Source: a virus. Taken from it: DNA of 25,714 nucleotides. The notes below the pieces were generated by a model. The model saw nothing but the letters and a program-made list of their open reading frames with translations, did not search any database and had not been told where the DNA came from. Below, one piece after another: positions 8,183 through 17,060 of this stretch (the first letter of the stretch is position 1; every line of letters starts with the position of its first letter). The stretch is from positions 1 through 25,714 of the IMG/VR virus record IMGVR_UViG_3300006916_000338; one strand, given 5' to 3'. The translations under genes were made by a program, and so were the position numbers.

Positions 8183-9721
8183 TTAGAGTCTATCTCCCAC
8201 CCCGAAAGTAATCACTATGCCTTGAATGCTGTGTGATGCGTTTGTATCGTTTGTTACGTATTTAAGTGATGCCGACTTACCTGAGCCTGAAACGTTAGTA
8301 CGCTGTACTGGTGCAGGGTTGCCATCAAAGATTGCTGTACTATCATACAAGGCTTCATTATAGTAAGCTGCAGCACCTTGTGTTGTTAGTGTAAAGTTAG
8401 TTGGACTTAGTGTATCTACGTCTTCGTAGTCATACAAGGCAGACATAACGATCTCGTTGTCACCCTCAGAACGCAAGTAAGTAGCTACAGTGTAGAATAC
8501 TTTACGCTGTTCTGGGTCTTGCATGTGAAAGAATGGTGTCTGGAATACACTAAAGATGTCCTCACCATCAAAGTCATTGCCTTGCTCTTGGCGGTGTACC
8601 TTACCGTTGCTATCACCATGTATAACAAACTCATTCTGACCAATGTAGCCAGAGGTAGCACACGTAGTAAATACGCCAAGCATCTGACCGTACTCAAACT
8701 GTAGTCCGTTAGGTGTCTGTCTAAAGCCACCAATAATACCCTGACCATCTGCAGCACCAAGAAAGTATCTAAACTGTGTTTTCTGTCTAATAACTACAGC
8801 GTCTAACTTATCTAAGTCTACATCAAATACAACGTCAGTAAAGATAGACTGAATGTCTTTAGATACTGTCTCAAGGTTAACGTCACCAATTTTATCAGTA
8901 CCAGTAACAGGACGCAAGCCATCCTGTGATAGGAATAGTAAGTCACCACCAATTTCAACTACACTATCCGTAGCAAGGCAACCCAAGTCATCCGTAACTT
9001 CTTGCAATACAAAGTCTGCAATGTTGTTGCCTACAAGCTTACGGATATTGTTAGTACCAAAGACGTAGAGTGCGTCACGGAAAGACTTGATAGCTACAAT
9101 AGGAAAGCCTACATTAATAACACCTGCACCATCAGCAGGGTCAAAGTCAGTCTCTTCATAAGGGGAAGAAAACCACAGGTTAGTAGGCTCAGTAGCGTCA
9201 CCTGCTAAGAATAAATGGTTTTTAAATGTATGAGATACTTTAGGTGCGCTGGGCGCATTGGCATTAGTAATCTGTGTGTAGGTTGTACCGTCATACGTAG
9301 CTGCTGGATTAACACCATCTGCGATTACTACTTTTGGTGTACCCCAATTGTAACGAGTAAAGCGTACTTTAGGGTAAGTAGATACATCTACAGAGGCAGG
9401 TGTAGTAATAGTAACCCAAGCAGATGTAGCAGTATCCCAGTAGTACAGGTAGTTGGTACTACCGTTGTCGTGTCGTGCAGCTAGGATGCCATCGTTAACA
9501 CCATTAGCTACACATACGCCCAACACTTTGTTAAAGCCCGGTACAGTACCATAGTCATTGCTGTAGCCACTAATCTTACGGTAGCCACCAGTAACAGCAG
9601 GCTCGTAGTTAATCAACGAGATAGCTGAACCCGGCTGTGTCTCACCCTGTGATAGCACATCACGGCTGGTGTTAAGACCGCCTTGGCAGAAGACTTTAAA
9701 GGAGGCTAAATTATCAGCCAT
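8183..9721 (-). CDS. Tail nozzle / stabilisation protein, P22 gp10-like (512 aa)
   Basis: Recognised as a podoviral tail accessory protein: the N-terminus has FKVFCQGGLNTSRDVL and LINYEPAVTGGYRKISGYS. The central region is beta-rich, with HLFLAGDATEPTNLWFSSP and FRDALYVFGTNNIRKLVG, typical of P22 gp10-like stabilisation proteins that fold as propellers and close the tail tip. A later KIGDVNLETVSKDIQSIF stretch also fits. Its gene overlaps the tail adaptor gene by one base (TAATG) and precedes the long fibre, the usual place for a nozzle that carries fibres. It would be a virion protein at the distal end of the short tail. Length is close to the family norm of about 470-520 residues. Confidence 0.75.
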   Translation of the reverse strand: MADNLASFKVFCQGGLNTSRDVLSQGETQPGSAISLINYEPAVTGGYRKISGYSNDYGTVPGFNKVLGVCVANGVNDGILAARHDNGSTNYLYYWDTATSAWVTITTPASVDVSTYPKVRFTRYNWGTPKVVIADGVNPAATYDGTTYTQITNANAPSAPKVSHTFKNHLFLAGDATEPTNLWFSSPYEETDFDPADGAGVINVGFPIVAIKSFRDALYVFGTNNIRKLVGNNIADFVLQEVTDDLGCLATDSVVEIGGDLLFLSQDGLRPVTGTDKIGDVNLETVSKDIQSIFTDVVFDVDLDKLDAVVIRQKTQFRYFLGAADGQGIIGGFRQTPNGLQFEYGQMLGVFTTCATSGYIGQNEFVIHGDSNGKVHRQEQGNDFDGEDIFSVFQTPFFHMQDPEQRKVFYTVATYLRSEGDNEIVMSALYDYEDVDTLSPTNFTLTTQGAAAYYNEALYDSTAIFDGNPAPVQRTNVSGSGKSASLKYVTNDTNASHSIQGIVITFGVGDRL

Positions 9722-10446
9722 TAGAAAGAACCGCTAAAAGAAGTATTACGTCCTTGTAAAATAACTGTAGAGCGAAGACCCAGTGGATCGTCTAGTAATA
9801 CACGGCGCATAGCTTTAATGCCATCTTCAAAATTCTTTTGGTGCATTGCTGCACTTTGTTCATTGCTACGGAAACGCATCATAAACATCATAGCACCGTC
9901 AATTAATACGTGCTTAAAACGATCCGGGATAATTGCTATATCACTATATACAGTTAAGTCTTGTGGGTACGACCAGTAGATATACTCTACTTCATACGCA
10001 GCATTAGGAACAGGAGTAACACCAAACTTATCTTCGTATGTTTGATAAACTACAACAGGTGCGGCTTCGCCATTTACGGTATCTCCTGTATCATCTGAGG
10101 TACGGTAGTTACGAATGTATTCATCATAAGAAATAGGGTTTAGCCTACGTGGTGCATTACTCTCAGAGGAAAGCTGTTTAATGTAAAACGTATCCCAATC
10201 TACACTAGAGTAATCTGCAGGAAAACTATACTGACGTGTACCAACGGATAAAGTTTGTGTGTACGTAGTTTTAAGAAAAGGCCACTCTTGACCGTCTTGT
10301 AAAATAAGTCGGATGCTACTGTTAATTGCATCTTTTGCTAGTGCTTGAACGTTACGTGCAGTATCAAATCCATCACCCGCAATATCAAGGGTAACTTCAT
10401 TCATACGCCGTAGAAGTTCGTTCACTAGAGAAACATACGTAGCCAT
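9721..10446 (-). CDS. Head-to-tail adaptor / tail tubular protein A-like (241 aa)
   Basis: The start is placed at the ATG at 10446 (MATYVSLVNELLRRMNEV), which has AGGA seven bases upstream; an upstream start would run into the capsid terminator. The N-terminal helices (LLRRMNEV then ALAKDAINSSIRLILQ) and the EWPFLKT...VGTRQYSFPADYSSVDW stretch are characteristic of phage adaptors of the P22 gp4 / T7 gp11 type, which form a ring beneath the portal. The C-terminal part has a helical MMFMMRFRSNEQSAAMHQKNFEDGIKAM region (quoted in pieces: MMFMMRFRSNEQ, then AAMHQKNFEDG). It follows the capsid gene and precedes the nozzle, as in podoviruses. Confidence 0.8.
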   Translation of the reverse strand: MATYVSLVNELLRRMNEVTLDIAGDGFDTARNVQALAKDAINSSIRLILQDGQEWPFLKTTYTQTLSVGTRQYSFPADYSSVDWDTFYIKQLSSESNAPRRLNPISYDEYIRNYRTSDDTGDTVNGEAAPVVVYQTYEDKFGVTPVPNAAYEVEYIYWSYPQDLTVYSDIAIIPDRFKHVLIDGAMMFMMRFRSNEQSAAMHQKNFEDGIKAMRRVLLDDPLGLRSTVILQGRNTSFSGSF

Positions 10447-10458
10447 GTTATATCCTAA

Positions 10459-10498
10459 ATACAAAAAAGATAGAAGGGGCCAGCATGTAGCCAGCCCC
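10459..10498 (-). terminator. Intrinsic terminator after the capsid gene
   Basis: On the minus strand a nine-pair stem GGGGCTGGC / GCTGGCCCC (two G-T wobbles) closes a TACAT loop at 10476-10498. It is followed by TTCTATC and then a run of six T, giving a U-rich tail. It lies 12 bases after the capsid stop codon and ahead of the adaptor start. It would end most capsid transcripts while letting some read through to the tail genes. Confidence 0.75.
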
Positions 10499-10509
10499 AA
10501 CTATTTATC

Positions 10510-11580
10510 TTAGGCCAAGTTATACTTAGCTGTGACAAGACCTTCGGGGCGCAAGATTTTGCGACCATAGAGATGCATACCACGAACAATGTCAGCAAAG
10601 CTGTCTGGATCACGGTATGTTTCTGTCTTGTTGATCTGCTCGGCAGTTGCAACGGAAGAGTCATGACCAGCTACGATAACACCGTAGTTAGTAGACTGTG
10701 CCGCTGTACCTGTTGTCGATGCACCAGTACCAACAGACGGAAGGTTGTTTGAAACGTGTACACGGAAACCGTGGAAGTTGTTCAATACAAGACCATTCTG
10801 AAGACCTGCTCCACCGTAGTCTGCGTTCAAAAGACGTGAATCTTCGTCACGAAGTACTTCCATCATCACGGGATCAACAACAATCCAGCGACCTTGGGTA
10901 GGTACGTTTTGTGCATCAAGCAAACGTGCCATACGTGCAACCAGCATTGCTGGAGATACGTAAGCAGTTGGCAGTGCAGTTGCACCGGGCAAACGAGCAG
11001 CAACAGGGATAGAGTCCCCAGCTACACCTGCGGTAGTGATGTTACCAAAGTTTGGACGGGAAAGCTTGTTAGCTGCAAGCAGTTCATCTGTGCCTGCAGT
11101 TGCGTCAGCTTTAGTGCCGTTAACTTGGTCGTTCACTGTGTCGGCATTGTCATGCAGTGCAGACTGTTTGAAACCAGACAAGTAACCAAGAACTTCTTGG
11201 TCATGTTGGTCAGCCAAACGGAAGGCAGCACGATCAGATGCAAGGGTTTGGAAATTGACGTGGCTATGAGCCTCTTCAATATCGTCCACTTTAAAAGCAA
11301 AATAGTTAGCTTTATCAATGACTAACGAGAAATCGTTATCTGTCAAATCTTGTTGAGTGATGGTTGTACCACGAAGATACGCAGAGACTGAAATTTCAGG
11401 CTCTTTAATAATCTTCACAGTGTCTCCCATGTTGGCGATCTCGCCAAAATAATCGTTGTTAGTGATTGCGTCAACAATAGATGCCTTGCGGAATGCAAGT
11501 TGCACCTGTTTGCTGTAAATAACAGGCGAGAAGTTGCCTGAGTTCAGGTTGGTATAACCCGAAGCTTTTCCGAATGCCAT
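10510..11580 (-). CDS. Major capsid protein, HK97 fold (356 aa)
   Basis: Forms the icosahedral shell. The N-terminus (FGKASGYTNLNSGNFSP then VIYSKQVQLAFRKASIV) and the DTVKIIKEPEISVSAYLRG segment match capsid proteins of marine podoviruses. The middle region AFRLADQHDQEVLGYLSGF corresponds to the spine helix, and GRWIVVDPVMMEVLRDEDSRL to a P-domain strand commonly conserved in these proteins. The length is normal. AAAGGAG lies seven bases before the ATG. It follows the scaffold gene after an unusual 262-base gap that contains a promoter and a stem-loop, and is followed by an intrinsic terminator, so it is arranged for separate high-level expression. Confidence 0.88.
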   Translation of the reverse strand: MAFGKASGYTNLNSGNFSPVIYSKQVQLAFRKASIVDAITNNDYFGEIANMGDTVKIIKEPEISVSAYLRGTTITQQDLTDNDFSLVIDKANYFAFKVDDIEEAHSHVNFQTLASDRAAFRLADQHDQEVLGYLSGFKQSALHDNADTVNDQVNGTKADATAGTDELLAANKLSRPNFGNITTAGVAGDSIPVAARLPGATALPTAYVSPAMLVARMARLLDAQNVPTQGRWIVVDPVMMEVLRDEDSRLLNADYGGAGLQNGLVLNNFHGFRVHVSNNLPSVGTGASTTGTAAQSTNYGVIVAGHDSSVATAEQINKTETYRDPDSFADIVRGMHLYGRKILRPEGLVTAKYNLA

Positions 11581-11746
11581 AATAATTCTCCTTTAGCATT
11601 TAGATTACAGATGCAAACTATTAATTACTTATGCGAAGGCTATGTACTACTAGGGTGCGTTCTTTAGAAAGTTGGCCTACCTTCTATTAAACGGGCCATG
11701 AGACATTAGGTTGTTCGATAACTGTTATTATTGTTTGCTAAGTTGT

Positions 11747-11796
11747 TAGTAGTGCTGAGTAACCGTAGTTGATACCTAGCGGGGTCAGCACTACTA
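11747..11796 (-). promoter_or_regulatory. Structured stem-loop in the capsid 5' leader
   Basis: A perfect 12-bp inverted repeat (TAGTAGTGCTGA / TCAGCACTACTA, 11747-11758 and 11785-11796) encloses a second stem, CCGTAG (11763-11768) with CTAGCGG (11776-11782), closed by a seven-base loop with one bulged G. The result is an 18-pair two-part hairpin with a 4 x 2 internal loop. It begins about seven bases downstream of the start point predicted from the promoter at 11810-11837. No U-run follows, so it is not a terminator. A 5' mRNA-stabilising hairpin is the simplest reading; a protein-binding or riboregulatory role is possible. Confidence 0.7.
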
Positions 11797-11809
11797 CATT
11801 GTACATATA

Positions 11810-11837
11810 GTTATATCATAAATAACTAAGATGTCAA
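11810..11837 (-). promoter_or_regulatory. Sigma70-like promoter for the capsid gene
   Basis: On the minus strand TTGACA (11832-11837, perfect) is followed after 16 bases by TATAAC (11810-11815, five of six). It sits just past the scaffold stop codon and reads into the capsid leader. The start point would be near 11803, giving a leader of about 220 bases. The -10 region shares the 13-mer TAGTTATATCATA (plus-strand reading) with a second leftward promoter at 20984-21012. Confidence 0.65.
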
Positions 11838-11842
11838 TAGGT

Positions 11843-12715
11843 TTATCGGGCATTTCCCGACATATCGTAAACAAACTTTCCTGTACGGATAGATTCCATA
11901 ATTTCGTCAGAAAGTTTCTCGTATTCTTGAGAAGACATTTTATTAACTTGTGACTCTGAGAAAACTCCTACTTTGCTTTCTGTGTCAGGAGCGCTACGTT
12001 CAGAACGATTACCTACGGAACGTGCAGCGTCACGATTGTTAGATGTCTTTTTAGTTTTAATACCCATGTCAGCTTTATACAAATCAATTGCACGTGCAGC
12101 TGAACGAGCATCACTATCGTTTTCATATAGAGCATCTTGTACCCACTTGGGTTGCTCTTCTACCCACTCGTGGAACTCATCGCTATCACGAATAGTATCG
12201 AAGTCAGGGTGTGCCTGTAAGAGTTGTGCTTCCGCTTTTTCACGGGCAGCGTTTGCTCTCATCTCATCAATTTCTTTAACACGTTCTTCTAGTCCCTGCG
12301 ACTGTTCACGTGCCTTTTTAACTGCAATAGTTTCTACAATTGCCGCTACATCTGGGTACTTAGTTGCCCATGCCTCAATGTCTTCGTCCGACTTAGGCAA
12401 TCGCATTTCTTTACGGGTAGCTTGCTCAAGCTGCGCTTCTAGTTTAGCAAACTTATCTTCCCAAGTCTTTTCTTTTTCTTGTACGTGTCTGCGAAGATCA
12501 CCGTAACGTTTCTTAAAACTTTTATCTTCTGCATTTACAGGTTCTTGATCGTCTTCCTGTACTGCACTTTCTTTAGTTTCACCGTTTTGTTGCGCAATTA
12601 ACTCGTCAAGTTCTTCTTGCTCATGCTTGCGGCGTTCTTCATTAGAGTATTTACGATTTGCAAATGCTGCAACTTTAGGTGTCTCTACTCCACCCATAAC
12701 GTTAGTATCATTCAT
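11843..12715 (-). CDS. Capsid scaffolding protein (290 aa)
   Basis: A highly charged, helical protein placed directly before the capsid gene. Residues about 20-50 and 65-105 are rich in Glu/Lys/Arg/Gln (ERRKHEQEELDELIAQQN, DLRRHVQEKEKTWEDKF) and predict coiled coil. A conserved block HPDFDTIRDSDEFHEWVEEQ with PKWVQDALYENDSDARSAAR follows at about 170-210; I recall this block from scaffold proteins of marine podoviruses. The C-terminal 50 residues contain a basic stretch and a short helix, where scaffolds bind capsid subunits. It is expected to direct procapsid assembly and then leave. No protease motif is visible. Confidence 0.8.
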   Translation of the reverse strand: MNDTNVMGGVETPKVAAFANRKYSNEERRKHEQEELDELIAQQNGETKESAVQEDDQEPVNAEDKSFKKRYGDLRRHVQEKEKTWEDKFAKLEAQLEQATRKEMRLPKSDEDIEAWATKYPDVAAIVETIAVKKAREQSQGLEERVKEIDEMRANAAREKAEAQLLQAHPDFDTIRDSDEFHEWVEEQPKWVQDALYENDSDARSAARAIDLYKADMGIKTKKTSNNRDAARSVGNRSERSAPDTESKVGVFSESQVNKMSSQEYEKLSDEIMESIRTGKFVYDMSGNAR

Positions 12716-12782
12716 ATTTCAGTTCTTTCATACTGGGGCCACCGTAGCCTGTGTTGGCAGGGGGATGAGTAGCCAGTCAAAT

Positions 12783-12820
12783 ATAGCAGATTATATTTTG
12801 TTTACGTGCTGCTATGTCAC
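12783..12820 (-). promoter_or_regulatory. Possible promoter with an inverted repeat upstream of the scaffold gene
   Basis: In the 136-base gap before the scaffold gene the minus strand has TATAAT (12790-12795, perfect -10) and GTGACA (12815-12820, five of six -35) with a long 19-base spacer. A 7-bp inverted repeat, ATAGCAG / CTGCTAT (12783-12789 and 12809-12815), flanks the -10 box and could be an operator or a hairpin. The spacer length lowers confidence. Confidence 0.4.
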
Positions 12821-12851
12821 GATATTTAATTGTATATTATTAAATAAACAA

Positions 12852-14783
12852 TTAATCATCCCAACCACTTTTAGAACCCGCCATAGACCCTGCTTTAGTT
12901 CCTGCACCAAGACCTTTAGATGTATTTCTAGACCTAGTAGCTGCAGCTTTTTGAGTTGTTGCGGCTGTTTTGCTTGCTTTTGATTGTTGTGTCGTACTAG
13001 TTTTAGGGGGCGAGTTATCTTTAGGAGGAGAGTTATCTTTTTGGCTTTGTCGTTGGGCAAGAGCACTTACATATCCTGTATCACCTGCCTTTTTACCACT
13101 GCTATCTACTCTTCCTGTAGTGGCTACCCCACTTGTAGCTGCTGCAGTTTGTGCGGCAGTTGGGGCGGTTCTACCTCTTTCTTCGTCACTACCCATACTA
13201 AGTGTAGCGGCACTAGATGATGATTTTTGTGACGCTGTTCGTTTTGCTGTAGCTGCAGCCAAAGCCCAATCCATTTGACTGACTACTTTATTTTCAATAG
13301 GCGGCGAGTTATCTTTAACTTGTTTAGCTACTGTCTTAACTTGTTCATCATCAAGACCTAGAAGATCTTTTATGCCGCCTATAATATTATCAAATATACC
13401 ACCTATACCAGTACTTTCAGGAACTTTAATACCACGCTTTTTCATTTCTTCAGTAATAGTATTTCTTGTAGAACGTGTAGCCCACGAACCAAACAAACCA
13501 AATACAGGGTTTACTGCAGTTAGACCAGCCATTAAAGCAACGGCAGTTTGGTTTTGTGCGTATGCCTTCTTTAAATCTGCATCACTTAAAACACCATAGT
13601 CTATTGGTTCAGGTGTTTCTATAGGTGGAGGATCATCATTACCACCTGTAACCTGCGTACTTTCAACTACGGTAGACTCTAGGTCAGAAATAGTTTCATC
13701 TACGGTTTCATCGTAGGGTACAAACCCATCTGGGATAGGTGTTACCGGATTACCGTTGTAAAAATAAAAGTCACGCTTTTCATTTGTCTCTTTATTAATA
13801 TACGTAAGAGAAGTATATTTATCTTCTATTGTAGGTACAAACTTATCTTCCGTAGATGCCGTACTTACACCAGCTGTATTTGTTACGTTATTCGTAGCAG
13901 TAGTTGAAACCATATTATCGGGAAGACTACCATCATTAAATGGAGTTGCCTGATTGGTAACAAACTTAGGCATATAGCCACCTGCAGGTGAAGGTGTAGG
14001 GGCAGGTGGTGCAACGGAACTAGGTGGAGGAGCATATGTTGAAGATGTCTGTTGACCTTGATAGATAGAAGGTTGATAGCCACCAATGCCTGTAGCAAAG
14101 GTTCCTTGGTTAGCGTACACTACACCACCCTCTGCCATTTCACGTGGGCTATCATCCATGTCACCACCGACAATAACTAAATCGGCAGGACCAAAAGGCA
14201 TATCATCAGGAATAGTAGCCTCTTCACTATTACCCATTTGACCCATAGCTTCCATTCGCTTAAGGCCCATCTTAGCTTCTTGACGTAGTTCCATAAGTTT
14301 ATCTAACCCATGATAGCGTACTACGTCTGCAGGAAATACAAACTCACCTTCACTGAGCATTGCAGGAATATCGTCACGCACTTCTTTACGTGAGCTACCT
14401 ACAGGAACATCATTGCCCGATTGTTCATCGACCATGCCGCCTTCATCTTTAAGACCGCCATCTTCAAAGAGTTCCATTTGTTTTTCTAACATAGGAGTAC
14501 CACCTTTATTAAACTCAAGAGAATTACTACGGCTTTGGGCAGCCTCAATAGCTTCTTCTAATTCATTATGTATACTAGTAGGTTTTATTAAACCTTCATT
14601 TAACATTTCTATTACTTGATCTTCAGAATATTGCTTGCCGCCATGTATAGTAGGAATATTGATCCACTTACCTTTATACTCTATGGTTGTAGATTTTTCA
14701 GATACCATTTCACCTTCGGCGGTTTCATAAACGTCCCTACCTGCTTGTGTTTGTTTACCTGTTTTTTTACCTACGTCAGCCAT
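12852..14783 (-). CDS. Large virion-associated protein of marine podoviruses (643 aa)
   Basis: Function unknown. Residues 1-60 contain TTIEYKGKWINIPTIHGGKQ and YSEDQVIEMLNEG. Residues 95-235 hold a segment I recall from many marine phage genomes: FEDGGLKDEGGMVDEQSGNDVP, DDIPAMLSEGEFVFPADVVRYHG and EATIPDDMPFGPADL (given in parts). The middle is Pro/Thr/Gln-rich and low in complexity. The C-terminal 150 residues are Ala/Thr/Ser/Lys-rich with three KDNSPP repeats and a basic end (SRNTSKGLGAGTKAGSM). A short hydrophobic helix (VALMAGLTAVNPVFGLFG, about 430-450) could insert into a membrane. Its place between portal and scaffold suggests a head or ejected internal protein. A weak RBS and the 8-base overlap with the preceding gene suggest coupling. 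Confidence 0.65.
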   Translation of the reverse strand: MADVGKKTGKQTQAGRDVYETAEGEMVSEKSTTIEYKGKWINIPTIHGGKQYSEDQVIEMLNEGLIKPTSIHNELEEAIEAAQSRSNSLEFNKGGTPMLEKQMELFEDGGLKDEGGMVDEQSGNDVPVGSSRKEVRDDIPAMLSEGEFVFPADVVRYHGLDKLMELRQEAKMGLKRMEAMGQMGNSEEATIPDDMPFGPADLVIVGGDMDDSPREMAEGGVVYANQGTFATGIGGYQPSIYQGQQTSSTYAPPPSSVAPPAPTPSPAGGYMPKFVTNQATPFNDGSLPDNMVSTTATNNVTNTAGVSTASTEDKFVPTIEDKYTSLTYINKETNEKRDFYFYNGNPVTPIPDGFVPYDETVDETISDLESTVVESTQVTGGNDDPPPIETPEPIDYGVLSDADLKKAYAQNQTAVALMAGLTAVNPVFGLFGSWATRSTRNTITEEMKKRGIKVPESTGIGGIFDNIIGGIKDLLGLDDEQVKTVAKQVKDNSPPIENKVVSQMDWALAAATAKRTASQKSSSSAATLSMGSDEERGRTAPTAAQTAAATSGVATTGRVDSSGKKAGDTGYVSALAQRQSQKDNSPPKDNSPPKTSTTQQSKASKTAATTQKAAATRSRNTSKGLGAGTKAGSMAGSKSGWDD

Positions 14784-15000
14784 TTTTTAATACTTCGTCT
14801 CTAAGTAATTTCAATCTACGTAATTGATAGATTGCACCTTGTGCTCTGTGTACTGCAACTATATTATCGGACTGTTCCATAGAACGATGCTGTTGAGCAA
14901 TAATATAATCTAAGTATTCACTAAAGTCAGCCCACTGCTGGTGGTTGTTGACCAGCGGCTTGAGCTTGTTGAGGTGCTCCTTGTCCTTCTGCATTTCCAC
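14776..15000 (-). CDS. Small conserved protein encoded after the portal (74 aa)
   Basis: A helical protein with LNKLKPLVNNHQQWADFSEYLD and a C-terminal RAQGAIYQLRRLKLLRDEV segment. The pattern is familiar from small genes following the portal in marine podoviruses, where the role is unknown. The gene starts inside the portal gene and overlaps its end by 74 bases in another frame. Two starts are possible: a GTG at 15000 with AAGGA four bases upstream, or the ATG at 14994, ten bases from the same AAGGA. The stop overlaps the start of the 643-residue gene by eight bases. It may be a scaffold or packaging accessory; this is inference from location only. Confidence 0.65.
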   Translation of the reverse strand: MEMQKDKEHLNKLKPLVNNHQQWADFSEYLDYIIAQQHRSMEQSDNIVAVHRAQGAIYQLRRLKLLRDEVLKNG

Positions 15001-17050
15001 TGAATCCTTGTTCTTGTGGTGTAGGTACTTGGCCCGTACCTATGTTACCGCCACCTGCTCCAGTTGGGTCCATAGGGTTACCACCTTGTACTGGAGGTTG
15101 TTGTTGTTGAAAACCCTTCATGAGTTCAGCTTGAATTGCAGCTTCATCCATGTTATTAGTTACTTTGTCAGGGTCTAGTTCAAGAGACTTTGCAATCTCA
15201 CGTATAATATACTGGAATTTTGCAAAAGGTGCAAGGGTAGGATTAGAAGAAATTTGCATAAATTGCATTAATCTTTGACTACGTACTTCATTAGCCATAA
15301 GACTTTCTGTGCCACGAGCTTTAACTTCTAAGTCACCTTTGATATTTGGATCAAAGTCAAACTGCATGTTAAAGCGAAATAGACCTTCGCCTAGTGGACG
15401 CAGTAGGTAGTCATCTACATTTTTAATAACACTTTTAATGCCGCCTTGTGCAGCACCCATAAGCATAGAAATACCTGAAGCTGTACGTCCTACACCTGAC
15501 ACACCTGTTTGACCATGTGCAAAAGATGGGAAGCCTGTGCTTTCATCTGCAAGTACACGTGCCTTATCAAAAAGCTGTAGGTTTTCGCCGGATACGTTAG
15601 GAAACTTAGTACCAAAGATAGCTTGGCCCGGTGCACCACCCTGTCTGCGGAACACTTTACCGGGGTACACTGACATGTCTTGTCCCGGTACAAGGTTAGT
15701 TTCATCTACTTCTAGGATCAAGTTACCTGACAGTACGGCATTATCTACAGCCATACGCATGAAACCATTCATAAGTGTTTGAGTATCGTCCATGTTTTCG
15801 GCAATACCTACACCAAAGAATGAGTAAGGGTTTAATTCATATGGTGCAGCCATGTAAGGAATACGTGCAGGTTTAAATGGATTAAGAACCATACGCAGCA
15901 ACTTACCGTTACAAATCCAAACGTTTGCCTGTAATTCATCCACTTCAGATAGTTCATCTGGAATGTCTACGCCTTGCTCTAGTAGCATATCAACGTCTAC
16001 CATACCCCAGTACTCTAAAACTTCAAAACGTTCTATACCGTGGTCAGGAGAATAATCAGATAGATCATCTTCCCAATATTCTTTAGTGTAGTTTTCACCA
16101 AGTTGAATTGCTTCATCAATTACATTAGAACGAAAGAAAGGTCTACGCTTAAGACCACGCAATTGACTACGTGACATCTTATGACGTTCAATTACGTACT
16201 GAGCTTCATCCATGTTTGTTGCATCTGGGTCTGGATAAAAGTTCCAAACTGATACATGAGATACCTGTGGAATAGTTTTAATACTAGGTGAGTATTCACC
16301 ATCCTCATTCCAACTAGGGTATTCTTTGTCTACAGCAAACGGACCCTTCATAACACCAGTACCAAACAGTGCCATCTCAAAGGCAGTACTACGCAAGTGT
16401 TTACTTGCACCGGACTCTTCTAGCTGGTCATGTATTTTCTTCTGCATCATTTTAGCGGCAACCATAGCTGGGCTAAATGTAACAGAAGTAGGTGTTTTAC
16501 CTGCACCCTCACGGACGTTATCAACACCTTCAAACTTATTCTTTAGTGGGCCTAAACTTTCGGCAAGTGTCTTTGCAGTTGCACCTGCTGGTATATCACG
16601 ATTATCACCGGGATAACCGTATGGGCTTACCTCTTCTTCTAAGCCTGATTCACGCAACTGTTCTGGCTCTGCAGGGTCAAAACTAACATCTGCAACTACA
16701 CCTTCCGGTAGTTCAGTAGGGTCTACAGACAATGGAAACTTTTGTGCCGCAAATAGTACATCTACAATCTGACCATACGCAGCAAGTGTTTTTGTTTTAG
16801 TAACTTTAATAAACACACGAGACTTTTCAGCCTCTGTAAACTGTACGTCTGGACTGTATAGACCACGATAGTTTCGATAAGAACGTAACCAACGTTGCTC
16901 ATCTTGCTGTCGGTAGTCATCTGCACGGTTATATTTTTCCATAATAAATGGAATAATATTAGAAGTGTCGGCATCATCAACAGATGAATCATCACTATCT
17001 TCTAGTGCAATAGCTTCATCTTCGATAAAGTTGTCGTTATCTTCTGCCAT
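14927..17050 (-). CDS. Portal protein (707 aa)
   Basis: Dodecameric head vertex ring through which DNA is packaged and ejected. Evidence: length near the usual 650-750 for P22-like portals, position right after the large terminase, and portal-like blocks such as QDEQRWLRSYRNYRGLYSPD (about 45-65), DVLFAAQKFPLSVDPTELP, HVSVWNFYPDPDATNMDEA (near 270) and NPYSFFGVGIAENMDDTQ (near 430). The region from 520 to 600 has SGVGRTASGISMLMGAAQG and VDDYLLRPLGEGLFRFNMQ, typical of the portal crown/stem area. The N-terminal 30 residues are acidic and the last 50 are Gln/Pro/Gly-rich and probably disordered. AAGGA precedes the ATG. The 3' end overlaps the next small gene. Confidence 0.85.
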   Translation of the reverse strand: MAEDNDNFIEDEAIALEDSDDSSVDDADTSNIIPFIMEKYNRADDYRQQDEQRWLRSYRNYRGLYSPDVQFTEAEKSRVFIKVTKTKTLAAYGQIVDVLFAAQKFPLSVDPTELPEGVVADVSFDPAEPEQLRESGLEEEVSPYGYPGDNRDIPAGATAKTLAESLGPLKNKFEGVDNVREGAGKTPTSVTFSPAMVAAKMMQKKIHDQLEESGASKHLRSTAFEMALFGTGVMKGPFAVDKEYPSWNEDGEYSPSIKTIPQVSHVSVWNFYPDPDATNMDEAQYVIERHKMSRSQLRGLKRRPFFRSNVIDEAIQLGENYTKEYWEDDLSDYSPDHGIERFEVLEYWGMVDVDMLLEQGVDIPDELSEVDELQANVWICNGKLLRMVLNPFKPARIPYMAAPYELNPYSFFGVGIAENMDDTQTLMNGFMRMAVDNAVLSGNLILEVDETNLVPGQDMSVYPGKVFRRQGGAPGQAIFGTKFPNVSGENLQLFDKARVLADESTGFPSFAHGQTGVSGVGRTASGISMLMGAAQGGIKSVIKNVDDYLLRPLGEGLFRFNMQFDFDPNIKGDLEVKARGTESLMANEVRSQRLMQFMQISSNPTLAPFAKFQYIIREIAKSLELDPDKVTNNMDEAAIQAELMKGFQQQQPPVQGGNPMDPTGAGGGNIGTGQVPTPQEQGFSGNAEGQGAPQQAQAAGQQPPAVG

Positions 17051-17060
17051 TTATTTTTCC

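Noticed and set aside
10476-10498. Reading the capsid-end hairpin as a plus-strand terminator
   Set aside because: The T-run follows the stem only on the minus strand, in line with the capsid gene.
11973-12506. 177-codon plus-strand frame opposite the scaffold gene
   Set aside because: Ser/Cys/Ala-rich antisense of Glu/Lys/Arg codons; no supporting signal.
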